Source of the DNA: Pontederia crassipes
Taxonomy: Eukaryota; Streptophyta; Magnoliopsida; Commelinales; Pontederiaceae
NCBI GenBank assembly: GCA_030549335.1
Contig: CM060196.1
Coordinates: forward strand, 71,570,139-71,634,138
Direction: 5' to 3'
Length of the DNA stretch: 64,000 nucleotides
Positions 47,706-61,900 of this stretch are shown one piece after another; positions within the stretch are counted from its first letter, which is position 1; the number at the start of each line of letters is the position of its first letter. The notes beneath the pieces are model-generated. The model worked only from the letters and a program-made list of their open reading frames with translations, had not been told where the DNA came from and did no database searches. The position numbers were made by a program, and so were the translations under genes.

Positions 47706-49999
47706 ATGATGAAAGGGCGTGGTTGCATATTGAGCAGAGAAGAAAAAAAGATGAAGCCATAAAAGAGTTTCTTTGAACAAGGGAGTGTGCTAATAAAATT
47801 TTTTGCACCCCAAAGTTGAAAACTTAGAACAAAAATATAAATTAAGATATGATCGAACCTCGTTAACTAATATCCTTTTCTAAATTGCATCTGAACTAAT
47901 TTTCTTCTGGCATTCAACTTATTTTTTAAAATAAATTTTTTATAACATAAATTCATTCTTTTTTATGTCAAGTGATCAAACAAATTTTTTTGATATCATA
48001 TTGTTATTGTTATTAACTTTTGTATTGAGAGACTCAATAAAAACTTAAAAGCATTTGATATCAATATTTGTAATGATCTTTATTATATTCCCATATAAAT
48101 ACTCTATACCATTATGCTAGGCAATTCCCAAAGCAATCACCTTTAAACCAAAGAAGGCAGATCTTTTTTTTTCTTTTAGCGTTGTTTTTCTACATTACCT
48201 CTACTTTGTCCAGAAAATTGGCTGGCTGGCTTCCATCAAAAGCTGTCACTAGTTAGGGGCGTAATATGTCATAATCATAAGATGACCATATTGGTGAGCA
48301 AATTGGAATTCTGCATTCCTGTAAAGCTCCTTCCATTATGAAATAAATTCTCCAAGTCCGAAACTTTGAGCTGAACCATTTTAAAATGAGGATGCTGTCT
48401 TTGTTCCTTTTTTTTTTCTCACTCTTTGAATTTTGAACTGAATCGGAAGAAGCTGTTTCAACACAAATGAAAGAAAATTCTTCTGTAGACTTTATTCAGC
48501 ACTACTTGGTTTTCCACAGTTTTCTTTGATGATGAAATCCAGCTAATAGCATTCATGAGAACATTAAATTAAGCTACTGATTTGGCTTGTTACTGAAACT
48601 GTCTTTCAAGTTTCAATAAACAGGATCCAATTTCAACTATTTCTACAATCAAATTCCGAAAGATTTTTGTCTCCATCAAGAACCGACTTCTAATTTGTGG
48701 ACATAATCATTAGCACCATATAAGTTGGACCATCCATACCACTTTTCAAATACAGACTATAAAAAAAATCAGATCCCTTCAATCAATCTATCATTTTTAA
48801 TGTGTTTTTTTTTATATTACATGTTTTGCCTCGAGCTTTTTTTTTTCTTTCAAACTGAGACTAATTCGCCAGTTTATCAATCGAGTGGTCGTGGGCCTGT
48901 GAAAAATATCGAGGTCGCATAATTGAAAAGAGATCAAAGCACAAGACATGAGAGTTAGAAATTGGAACTAAGAAATGAAAACCGAGTAACAAAACTCCTC
49001 TAAACTATTTTGAAGCATCGTATCCAATGATGAGTCATCGGAGAAACCATTTAATCATGACCCAATCCCTCAACAAACAAGAGTTAGATGAGAGGAATTG
49101 TTTCCATAATCCGATGAAACATAAAGACTCTTCTAATGATGACAACTTACAAAGTTCGAATTCTGTCTCACAATTGAATTCAACTTGTCCATATAGTGAG
49201 TCATTGGCATTCATCATAAAAAACCTCTGATGTGGAGTAATAAATCATCAATAATTTTAAAAGCTTGAATCCTCATGAACAATTGCGGATTAGTTTCAGA
49301 ATGCCTGAGTTCCATTTATGACCTGAATCATTTTTTTTTCCTCAAGTAGTTCTTTGGCCTGGCCGAAGAACAAAAAGCTGAAAAGGAGGAAAGCCACCTC
49401 CGTGGTCCAATTTGGCCCTTCTCGCTTGTGTCCTCACACCAGAAAGCACGTTAAGAAACAGTTGGCCTCACGTCCCTGACATTTTATTCTACAAGAAACT
49501 ATGATGGTCTTCCCCAAAGCTTTTCACGAGGATGGGAAAAAAAACTTTAGAATATTAATGGAAGATTCACTCTTTTTCTTCCCTTTTTGATGCAATGGAG
49601 TTATTGTTTCTTTTCTTAACTAGGAAGTATGACATTTTTATTCCATTAAGCAGGACGCTGAGTTCCCATAAACATATTCAATTATGACTAGTGACTACAG
49701 AGAGCTTGGGAAGGGGGCAATATTAAATAGGTGGAGACCCAAGTCCAATTGCAAAGGCATGACGTGACAATTGGTCCGCACCGGCGTTTGCTTCACTAAA
49801 CTTCACTTTTCCGAGACAAATAAATTTGTAAAAAAGAAAAAAAAGAAAGAAAAAATTCCATCTTTTCGTTGTCTACGGAAATATTTCAGAACTACAAATC
49901 GACATAAATACGTGAAATGTATCCTCAACAATTTGGCACATGCGCATCTGTTAGTGCAAATTGATTCGTCCTTAGCCGGCAAAATGGATGAACTTCAGG
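47706..49999. other. Intergenic, downstream of ALG12
   Basis: No gene or delimited element was recognised. Confidence 0.5.
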
Positions 50000-52900
50000 T
50001 CACTTGCATCCTGGCCAGGTAGACGCAGAAATATGCTCTTCTCTTGTGCTCCCATGAATGTATACTTTTGGATCCTTCACCTATTGAACATGAGAAAGGG
50101 AAATTTACTTGAATTAGACATAATTTAACTCCTGCAAATTTATTGATCTTTATCTGTATATCGTCTAAGTTTGATGCCAAAACATGTCCCCATTGATGAA
50201 TAGCTGTTGGACAAGTGCAAATGAAGAAATATTACCAAGATAACTGGCGGGAAACCGATCCGAAGACGGGCTCTGGAGAATCCATGTACCACAAATAGGC
50301 ATTTGTACCCATCGACGTGAGGGTGCTCACTGTTCAACGTACAATGCGCAATGTTATATCTAATCGAGGACTAAAGAAGGCCAAAAGATGAGTGGTACCC
50401 TTTTATTCTCTTTAAGAAAGAAATAAGAATGTAATACAAATTCATTGTGAGGAGATGAAGATTTACTATCATTTATTATTTATTATTCGCTTATGTGTTC
50501 ATTCAGATATACGTCATAGTATTTATATCAATCATATATAAGCCCAAGAAAACTATGACAATGCATGCCCGTGTGTATAATATTGGAATGACCAGAATTG
50601 TTGTTTCATATCTTCTCAATTGCTTGGGAACTCATTTACCTATCATTCTCCACTTGAAAGAGACAACAATATAATGGGTAAACAAGAGAGAGTTTAGGAG
50701 GAAAGAGACATTTTTTATACGCCTATAGAAAGTTTGTGTCCAATGTAATATGGTATGGGAACAAGAGAAACGGAAGTTTGCCATATGTACTCCATTATCT
50801 ACACTTTCGGTTAAAGCAGCCAAAAAGTAGAAGATCAGTTCAAATAGCAAATTTTCATAAATGCACATCGAAAACTTCAGCAAAAAAGTTCGAATTCTTA
50901 CTTCAACAGGTAAGTGAAATTTCTGTCGCGATATTCATGTAATGCAATTCCTTCCTCTTTTGAGTACCTAAAACACCAGAAATTGGGAACAATTTCAAAC
51001 ATGTGACCGAAGAAAATAATAGTACTATGTTGGAAATATAACTCTTAAATTTTATATCCAGATATTAACATTGAGAACGGGGTCCTAAAGGTGTCTGAGG
51101 CACAATTCCATGTAAAAAGAATGGTCGACAATGTGTTGACCACCAGCTATTGATACATTTTAGTTGCCAACTTCACATGTTGTCATTCACTTGAATAAGG
51201 ATTTGGTTTCTAGTCCATCAAGCAAAAGAAAAATTATCCCTAAAAGGCAACATTATATGAGTTATTCACTGATGAATATGAACATTTACATGTCACATTA
51301 ATGTTCCCAACATAAACATAGAAAACATTTTCAGGCATAAATCCTAAGATTGCACCTTCTGGTAAATGCCTAATAAGATTGAAATTTTAACTTTCTAGCA
51401 AGAAAATCCTAAATTTACTCCACAATAAAAGTTATTTTGACACGGACCAGGATAATTGTAGAGGTGATCAAACAAGGGATCTTATTCTTGTAAACCAAAC
51501 GAGGATAATTTACCTCCATGGATATGTTTGTTCGCAAAACCGAGAAACTCCATTAATAGCCGTGAAGGTATCAATATGAATCCACTTCTCATTTGTGGAA
51601 TTAGAGTCCAGTGCAACTGTACAAGTTATATATAATCAACAACCTCCATTGAATCACACATAGTAGTATTATCAACAAATAAAGTAGCATACTGCACCAA
51701 CAATATTGCAATCTTATCAAGGACAGAATGGATTTGTTTATTAATGAAGTATTTCAAAGAAATGTCAGCAAACTCCTATTTGAAATATATTATCAAAGAT
51801 ACCATAATTTGGAAATAGTCGGGGGTTTTTAATGGAACTGCACAGATATTTTGTTAACACAAGAAAATGCACAAGTTACTAGTTAAGAGAATATGACTAT
51901 CCTAGGTACTATTATTCCCTATCAGAGTGGAATTCTTTAACTGGAAATCCTAGATAAGTAACATTGAAGCTTAATTTGGTAGTTTAAGCCTATGGATTTC
52001 ACATCTGAAATACTACATGATAAGTTATATGATTACATATTTGCTTCCACTATACACTATATGTTTACATATTCTATTCCGCTATACACTATATTCATTC
52101 ATATTTAACACCATCAATACACAGCAATGATATTTGAGGCTTGTACACTACATTCCTACCCAACTGCTCTAGACATACCAGTTACCCATAATTCAATTAC
52201 AACCAGCTCAAGATAAATTATTAATCTACAGATATTCTCCACGTAGGGTTCAAGCTACAGAACAATCTTAAGACATTCTATTCAGCTTCAACAAATACAA
52301 ATATAGGCAGTACAATTATTACCTGAGTGGATGTAAGATATGTAAAACAAAAACCTCAAAAGGGCATGGATACCACAAAAGATACCATCCAATTGCCCTT
52401 CCTCTAAACGAGATAACACAATTACAAATCACTGGCTAGTCATCTATCATTTAACAAGAAATGGAAGATATCTATGTAGTGGCAGTAATCTCTGACAGAT
52501 ATCGTCCTCGGTATATTATATACCAATAACAAGGAAAAAACAAAAAAAAAACCACCTACCTGATTCATGCAGAGCCTTTAAAGCCAATCCACCTGGGTAA
52601 TTGTCATATGATGCCATGAATGTTATCATTGTGCATCCTAGGCTAAAAGAATTCCAACATAAATAAAAAAGAAGAGTGGAAAATTTTCATTTACTTTAGG
52701 AGATTAAACCAACCTTGCAATGAAAGATCCAATCATCATAATATACAGCAAATTCCAACCACTTTTTCTCCTGTTGTTATACCTGAATATTTACAAAAGC
52801 AAATGAATTCAGACCTACATATTAGTAGCCACACAAGCAAGTGCTGTGGTATCTACATAATCCAAGGATTCAAATTATGGTGTAAGAAGTCAGTTTTCCA

Positions 52901-55900
52901 TAGGAAAAAAGAGCCAACTTTTTAATTAGAATTTCATTTCTTCTGTTTGGGAATGAAGCAGAATGCTTTTTTTTTCCTGCGAACATGAGAACTGTTGTTC
53001 ATATGACCTTTTACACCAAAGAAAAATTCCAGTTCAATGTGAAGATTTAGATTCATCTTGACGTTGTTATAAGATTCAGAATACGATTTCTATTAGACGA
53101 CTTCTTAATGTATCATTAAAGACTATATGATGAGAAACATGGTATCTAGCAGCTCCTCTAAGTCACTTCATGGAATTGAATGTGAATAAAGTGATCAAGA
53201 AAAATCCCCATTCCCCACCATGTGCCGAGAACTTGCAAAACATTCCTAAGATCATCAATATTAAGTATTTGGTTTCTACTTGGATCCTGAACCTTGATAT
53301 ACCTATCAAAAAGATAGAAATATCTGTAAAGGGATCAAGCCCCTTTGATAGGGCTTTGGACAGACATGAACAATAAAATCTATGCTGTTTAAGAATATTT
53401 AGCTATGAGAACCTTTGCTTCGTGCTTAGTGGTATCATGCTCAATGAAAGAAAATGAGAAGGGTTCATGAAGATAGATCTCTATGAATACTAAACTGCAA
53501 AACAGCATTATAAAATTCTTAGATCAAGAAAAGACAGATTCTGTGTCACAACTAGTTTAAAAAAGAATGACATGTGAATGTCTTTGCTTACACTCGGCCA
53601 GCTGCAATTGCTGCAGATACATTGAACATAGGAACAGAACTAATTATAAAGCGGAGTTCCTGTGCCACGGAAGAAGAGAAACAATTGTTATTTATAATGG
53701 TGTAAGAAGGGCCCTACATTAAACTATTTGGAAAGTTCAACTATGTGTACCTTGTGGGGAAGTTTTGAGTAAAGTAGAATGAAACATAAAACTGGAATGA
53801 TGTACCTTGAAATTCTCCTTTCAAGTATCATCCCAACCTGCAAGATCTCAAAAGAATAACACAGAATAATACTAAGGTTACGAATGTTGTTCTGTAAACA
53901 GAGATGTTGATGCAATACCAAAATTTATTCATTAAAGAATATTGATATAGACAGATGTTACAAATTTTCTCATTCCTGATATTCTATTCTGAGTTATCAT
54001 AATTTTTCATCACAACAGATTCTGATCCTTCACCGGAAACTTGCAAACAATGCTTTATAAAGGATTCCAGCAAAATATGCATTTACTCAGCACGCAGTTA
54101 GAGAGAACTGCATATGCATTGTAGTAATGCTTGTTCCACTTTTTGTGACGGCACACATCAACCTTAAAATCACAAACAAGATGATACAAGTCTTACAAAA
54201 TATTGACATATGAAGATCAATTCTCAAACAGCTTTTGCATTTACACCTAACAGTTGTAACATAGGGATATCGTGCTTTAATTATAGTTTTCTCAGTTTGA
54301 TTTTCTAAATTGAAACTGCAAGTTCCACTACAATAGTACACAAAAAAATATGGATGCAAATGTCACCTTTCAGTCAAAATCAATCTGAAGCGAGAAAAAA
54401 AGTTTGAACTTTGTTGCTAGGTCTGGTGAGTACGAATCATAATTGCATCATTTATTATTGATATATTCAATATATTCATAATTCATGGACTAGATGTTGG
54501 AACAATCATTCCTCAAGATAGAGTTTTCTCAACAAAGATAGCAAATCTGTTGTAGCATGTGACACATGCATATTTTAACATAAATCTAATGTCATATTTA
54601 GTTTATCTTAACAGATCTTTATCATGGAATGCAACATTTTCTTGTTTATTTTCTTTTCATAAATTTACCCAAGTTTTATGTATTTGTTATTCAGGATACA
54701 TGAGAATAGAGGAAAAAAGCTACTGAAAAAACCTGCACCTAATTCGGAGTCAAAATGAGTTCAGAATGACAAATCAAAGAAGTTATCACGAGGTGTAACA
54801 TAAGTCATTACAGGTGGCGAAGCTCAATTATGAATTGTAAAAATAATTCATGGGCCGTGAAATACATTTCACAGCTGTGGAAATGGCTATTGGTCGTGAA
54901 TAATGCATTTGCAGGTTACGACGCAATGATCAAAATTGAGATTACAATTTCATGAGCTGCGAGTGCATTTCATGGCCATTAACTGAAATGATTATCATGA
55001 CACTGAATTTGATTATGATGACGTAGGGAAGTTTGTTAATTAAGTTGAAGTTGTGATATTTATGTTGCCTAAGCTTCTTGGTGGAATCTAATTAGACTTG
55101 TTTTGTTTTGTGAATTCTTTTATATTTAACTTTGATCTCGAGTTTGTTATTCAGCTGAATGATTTCTTTTAGAAATGATGTATATTTAACATTAATCCCA
55201 ATCATACTCTAGACTTGCATTTATGTTACTTTAATTAAATGAATATGTTATTGTTCTTCATACTTTCGTTTTAAATCATAGAGCCCTATTTTGTTGCTAG
55301 GCATTTGATGTATAGAATAGGATTCCTTTGCATACACATGGTACAAAGGTCCAAATAGCATGATGCTATTGTCATCATTAGAAATCATTAACAATTCATG
55401 ACTCTTTGTTTGAATATGAGAACTATGACGAGCATAAAATGATCAATCTTAGGAATGTCATCAAACAAAGATAATGTCTTCTTAAAAAAAGCAAAGATAA
55501 TGAGAGTGGATCTACATACATGCGACTTTCATAACAAAGAGAATCCACGGGCAAAGGCTCATTAATACCTAAGAGTTCTAACAAATGCCTCCTAAAAAAA
55601 AAGTCCTGACAAATGATTGGTCTCCTTAAGTTCATCATTAGTTTCATGAACATCAACATGGTTTGCATCTATGGACTCAATAAGGGGGCGTTTCTCTAGA
55701 GGTAATCTTTGTAGATTATCAGGTAACGTTGTATTAAATTACTTGAGGCTATCACATTATCTTGTTCACTTGTGTCAGGTAATGGGTAATCTGCATTACC
55801 CAAGTAATCCAATTCCACATTGCCTATGAAGTGGCAATGCAAATTACTTATGAGAGAGGAGGCAATCCACATTACTACCTTAATTGCAATCTTTTCAATT

Positions 55901-58900
55901 TCATTTTCCGCATTTGTCCTTTACAGTTTTATTTAAATAAATTCTAAAACTCATTGAATAAATTATAATAATAATTAAATAAACTATAAAATTAATCAAA
56001 TAAATATTAGTTAATTATTACGAATATATTATTATCATGTTTAAAAAATATATTAATTATTTTATAAATTTTAATTTTATGGGTGAGAATATATGTGATT
56101 TAAGTTTACGAAGTTAAAACTAATTAATATATCTAAATATAATTCTCTTGATTAGGGGTATATTGGTAAAAATTATATATTAACTCATAAATCTTTATTT
56201 TTTTAAATAATTAATATGGATTGTCAGGGGTGCGATCATACCAGCACTAATGCACCGGATCCCATCAGAACTCCGAAGTTAAGCGTGCTTGGGCGAGAAA
56301 CTCCGCCTATATTTTATAGCCGGTCCCAAGCCCGGATAAAGGAGGAGGGTTGTGTTAGGCCCCGACAGCCAACATAAAATCATGTCGAATCTTATGAACA
56401 TGGATCAACGAATATATTGTTGTTGTAATATGGATTGTCAGATAGATTACTTATGCATATTACACAAGGTAATGTACATTGCTGACAATTTAACAAATGT
56501 ATGACAGCTGCCGCCAGATTATGGTTTTCGTGATTTTGATCCTATTCGACTTGAAAAACAAGCCAAACGAAGCTTTAACCACCCCAAAAAATTTTTGAGA
56601 GAAAAAATGATGGTTACCGAGTTGTGGAAGCCATTAAGGATGTATTTTAATTGTAGAAATGCTGGATGCACGTGTGATAGTCAAAACATGAGAGATTATA
56701 GAGCTAAAAGACACATCCTTAAGTGCAAGATTAACTAAGTTACCTAAAACTCCTCTCATGAATCAAAAAGGAAATATGATGTACAATAATTCTTTCACAT
56801 GTATCTCCCCACATCCCGAAAATAGTGTGATTGGGCTGTAACCAAATAGCCTAGGTGACCGACAAAAAAATCGCTATCAATAAGTGCCACTCTTGGCTGC
56901 CATTATCCTAAAAGCACTACGCGTGACCTCCAGAGATCATTAGTCGTAGAGTGATCCACCCTTATGAGATGAATCTTTCTCCATGCCTCTAAGGTGACAG
57001 GACAGAAAAAAATTAGCAGGGGATGCCCTCCGCCGCTGCCCCACGCATGACGCATAAGATATTTATGATGGGTGCTCATATCGCCTGGTATACTCAGATG
57101 AGAAGCCTCCCTCAAAGCATAAGCCAACCAAAGATCTGGACTTTAAGAGGCATGTGGGATTTCCAAATTTGCAGTCAGATCTGAGTCTGCAAGACGAAAT
57201 GCACTCAGAAACGTAGTAGAGGAGTTGAAAAACTTTATCTGAGCCACTCTAGGGTTGAAAAATATATAATTAGGGGTTAAATAGACCACGTTTTGCATGC
57301 TTTTCAACAGAGAAAAAATGGAGTTTCTGTTTTGAGAGGCAAAATGATGACAACCAGAATTTGTAGTTGTCATCTAGGTATATATATAACTATAAAATCA
57401 GTCATCATATACAGAGCTTCAAAAAAAAGAGGGTGGGTGGGGTGGGGTGTACAACAGCTAACCGAAACCCTACTCCCAAAAAAGAAAGGAAGCATGAAAT
57501 ATAATAGACTCCACCTGACCTCGCTCCCATAAAAAATGATCCTGTTGGAGCAAAATGGCCCAGGTACTAGCCAAGTTGTTAGAGAAGAAAAAAGAAAACC
57601 ACCAAATTTTGTGGTTGTCATCCATGTATATATGTTGTTAATGAAATGGTCAACTGCTCTTAAGGAAAGAGCGCCAAAAGAAAAGGAGAAAAAAAAGAGA
57701 TATAAGTGTACAATATTGTCAACATGACATCTCTTCCCACAAAAAATGACATGGTTATGCTTATCTACTTGAAGGTTGAAGAGTTGTCCAAGCACGGTGC
57801 ACTCGACTGAGGTTCATTGCTTGGATTCTACGTTCTTCTAGAGAGTAAAAATTTCGTTTTACTTTGTTTTTTAAATGATTTCAAGCAATCAAAATGTCAT
57901 GGTAAATAGTATAACTTTCTGATGCATACAACTTACCATACTGAGGGGATATGCTGCAAGCAAAGCTCGGGGGAGTGCTGAAGTGAAGTACCAATGGAAT
58001 GGTTGAGTCTAGATATACAAGAAAATCAAAGAGAACAGCCATGAAATAGTTCTTACATATATAACATAATGCCTCTAGTACATCACCTACATATCAAGAA
58101 AGACAGCATAAAACATACAGAGATAGCACACTTTTCTCCTTGGGAAAGACTATCATACATACCCAGCCTAGTAAAGAAAAAGATGAAGCTGTGCTCGATA
58201 AAACTTTATGAGGTGAACAATGCAAACATTTCTCTGCATAAACAGCAAGAGAAGTTATATTTGATATCCTTTAAACTCTGAAATATATATTTGGGACACA
58301 AAAGCACAGGGAGTGCATGAATGCACAAATTATATGATAAATTTTTGAAAATAATATAAAATTAAAGATAGCAAGGAGAAATAAACGTACTACAACTTAT
58401 ATTAGCATGTACATATAAGCTTAAGAGAACATAATAAAGGTTTGACAAGGATACACCCCATTCTGAACTCCTATTTAGAACAGAGTTAAACCAGAAAACT
58501 TCCAGTTCCGGCCACACAATTCGTTGCCACATTACTGAATCAAGCAGCAAAGTAGAACCTGACAAAAAAATGACTTTTGTGAGAACATTAGGTAATGATG
58601 ATGAACCAATGCTTCCTCACGGCAGCACATTTTCTGTGCAAATCCAAAGCATGGACTTTTCAGCATATCACATTGCACATAACTTGGTGAATTTTCTAGC
58701 TCTTGCCAGAAGGGGACCACACTTCAATGCCAACAAAGAAGCAAAACAGAGGCCACCAAGGCTATCTAAATTAGATGATTCCATACAGAAGAACTTGCCT
58801 ATGCACACAACGGCAGTAACCATGCAGCACCTTATTGCCTCCAGTAACGAAATGGACTTGCTCTATAACACAGAATACAATAAAACTTCAGATAATTATA

Positions 58901-61900
58901 AAGAAAAGCCAACAAGAATTATAAAGAAAAGGAAATCAAGAATTACTACATATGATATAGTTCAATATTTCTGACAGATAATGAGTATATGGATGAGAAC
59001 CACAAATTTTGGTGATCATCCTTTTTCTCCTAAAAAAATATTTATGAGTATTGCCTTTATCATTCCTCCTATTTAGGCACAAATGAAAGATCATTACCAC
59101 AACTATTTCCAAGCCAAAAGATTTCCAGTTTAAAATAAAATTTCCCATTTATCACCCACCCTAATGATATATCCAAATTGCCTAGGTAGAATTCTACGTC
59201 TTATTATTTTTTAACAGTTTATGTGATGAAACATTATGAACTCGTAGATCAGAAGGTCCAGATCTTAGCTCACGGCATTCAATTCAACAAACCACCAATT
59301 CTTTTTTTCCTTAGGTAAAAGGATGACTATGAGAAGATAGAAATCCATAATATACATGTATACATGTGTGTATGTGTATAAAATATCAGAACCCAAAACA
59401 TGAACATGTGTGAGGAAAAGTTCAAAACATATAGAGGTGGGAGACGAGTAAGAACTACAATTTCTTAGATGGCCAGTATATGCACCTGTTTCATGCATAT
59501 TTAATTGGCACTAAGACAATCACAAAACAACCTAGACATCTTCTATGTTCTATTTATGCATTTAAGTTCACTGAGACTAAATGAATACAACACTTAGGAA
59601 GTATTATATGAGCACCCTGTAGATATACAAGATCAGATCATGTTTTAGGTCTTGTCACATGAAGGACAATTATACATTTTTTTCAAGGATTACCTATATC
59701 AATTCCACAACATAATAACCAACTAAAAATATGAAGACAAAGACCAATTATGTTTAATAAATAAAACTACAAAAGCAAAGACCAATTATGTTTAATAAAT
59801 AAAACTACAAAAGCAACTAATGATCCAACTTCCTGGTAAAGCTCATAGGAAGATCATAGAGAGGTGTTGAGGAACATACTAGCAGAAGTTCAATGCCAAT
59901 TGGTCCAAAAAGCAATAATGTATCACATCTAAAAACAGCTGTAGCAAAAGTCTGCAACATAGAGATAAACTTTTTTTATCAAGATTGACATGTTTGGTAG
60001 TTGTGAAAAAGCTAACTCTGACAACTTAAAGTGCACATATGAAGCATTTCAAACTAAGCTGAGAATATTACATTCATTTTAAGGTTTCCAGATTTGTAGA
60101 ATTTTTCACCCACAGGCATTCAAAAATAGGTATATCAAAGAAGGTTTTTTTTTTACATAAGCTCTGAATCTATCACTGGAAGATGTGTGAATAACATTGA
60201 GAAAGGTATAGATTTGAGTGACGAAGTTAAAGGTAAAAGGCATCAAAGTGGGGACAATGTTTTTTAAGTTTTCCAGCAAATCTTGAGAACAGTCAACAAT
60301 GAGCATCAGTAAGTCAGAGGTAACCAGAATATAGATCATGCACAAGCAATAAGGAATAATCAATGATCCCTTGGAAATCGAGTTCTTTTGATACTACTAT
60401 TAAAGTTGTAATATCCTACTATTTTGATCCCCTGCTATGTCAAGAACTGATTTAGGCAAAGTAATTTAGATGAGTAAGGACTTGGGAGTCCTAGGAGTTC
60501 AAGTTTTTTTTTTTTTGAGAAGAGAAAGGATGACTAGCAAGGAGGTAGCCGTCCAGGGGTTATATTAATGAAATGTTAGGGTGGGACTCTCATTCAGTTT
60601 CACTTTGTTCTCTATTTTATAAAAGCCTATAAATAGACATTAATTCTTTTATGATCAATCAATCATATTCCGCCTATGTTTTATAGCCGGTCCCAAGCCC
60701 GGATAAAGGAGGAGGGTTGTGTTAGGCCCCGACAACCAGCGTAAAACCCTGTCAAATCTCATGAACATGGATCAACGAATGCGTCGTATGATCCATGTAG
60801 CCGACCCCACCTAGTGGGATAAGGCTTTGTTGTTGTTGATCAATCAATCATATTGTCCATTTTATTCTAGGAAATCCTATGGTGCTATCTTTTTTTATCA
60901 GATCTATGCTTGATGATACTAAGCCATCCTATCAAACTTTGATGTTTTTTGAACCATCAATGTCTTTTGAAACACACCTGAAAATGTAACTTCCTCTGAT
61001 TTGATCCATTGTTGTGCCATATCATTGTGATAAAAATTTTAGCAAAAAAATTATATGATTTCATGACTCAACTTTAAGCAAGCAAATGTAATAGTTTGCA
61101 TAGATACTCAGCATTAGAAATTCAGTAGGTTCGATATGGAATCTCTAAATACTTCTTTTTGGAGGAAATCTCTAAGTACACCTATGGAATAGAGGACACA
61201 TTTGTCCAAAACAAAATAAATTACCTTACTCTGGTTATAACATTGTTCCACTAGCAATAACAGATATAAAAAATAAAAGAGAGAATTCCACAATTACAGA
61301 TGACAATGCTTTTTAGAATTGTAAAGGCCATATGAAGAAATACCAGACATCTCAAGGTTGCAAAGGGATTTTCCCTGAACCAGAAAGCATACGCCAAGTT
61401 AACTGCATGCAAGGAATATATTTAATTCAGTTTTATTTTCTACTTAAAATTACTGAACAAAACCTCAAAAATGTTCTTTTTTGGGTTACTGAAGAATCCA
61501 GTGAACCATACCAAGACTAAAGGCATTAAATGATTTTGCATTAGCCACCTAATATAAATTTTTTAAACACTTATGGTTACCAACGAATGTACTGGGGAAT
61601 GAGGTCCAAGAATGTGCAAATGGCAGCTAAAATAAGGGAGACATGCAGAAATCATGGTTTAACGTTACATTGATGTTTAGTGTCTGTCCAGAAACGAATA
61701 CACTACCTCTTTCAAAAAAATGATGCAGGAGTCTTGGTTTATTTACTTTTCTAGCACTTTAGCCTTACTTAGGAGTCGTAATTTATCTGACTCTATTAGA
61801 AGAATTCTCGTCCAGGTGAAATTAATCTTCCACAAGACTATTCAAAAGTTTGGCTGCTGGAAAACCGGGTGTAGACTCAATTCCCAATTTTATTTCATAT

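Larger units (their letters stand above)
53838..57936 (-). other. 4.1-kb ALG12 intron rich in insertions
   Basis: It contains two micro-insertions near 55.5 kb, the 5S-headed SINE, an L1 fragment and two L1 3' tails. A sequence starting TAA-GGGGGCGTTT at 55683 resembles a Harbinger end, but its partner was not found. Confidence 0.8.

Noticed and set aside
48410-48440. Another candidate micro-insertion (TCTTTG repeats around a T-run)
   Set aside because: Direct repeat is only 6 bp, within chance expectation. A similar 8-bp case near 13686-13720 was also set aside.
55682-56160. Harbinger-like element starting TAA-GGGGGCGTTT
   Set aside because: No matching inverted end or second TAA could be found before the SINE at 56228, so the boundaries are unsupported.
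56228-56298. A functional 5S rRNA gene
   Set aside because: Only the first ~71 of about 120 nt are present; box C and the 3' end are missing, and TSDs show it is part of a SINE insertion.
57370-57795. 141-codon minus-strand frame in an ALG12 intron
   Set aside because: Covers L1 tail and low-complexity sequence; no conserved domain of its own.
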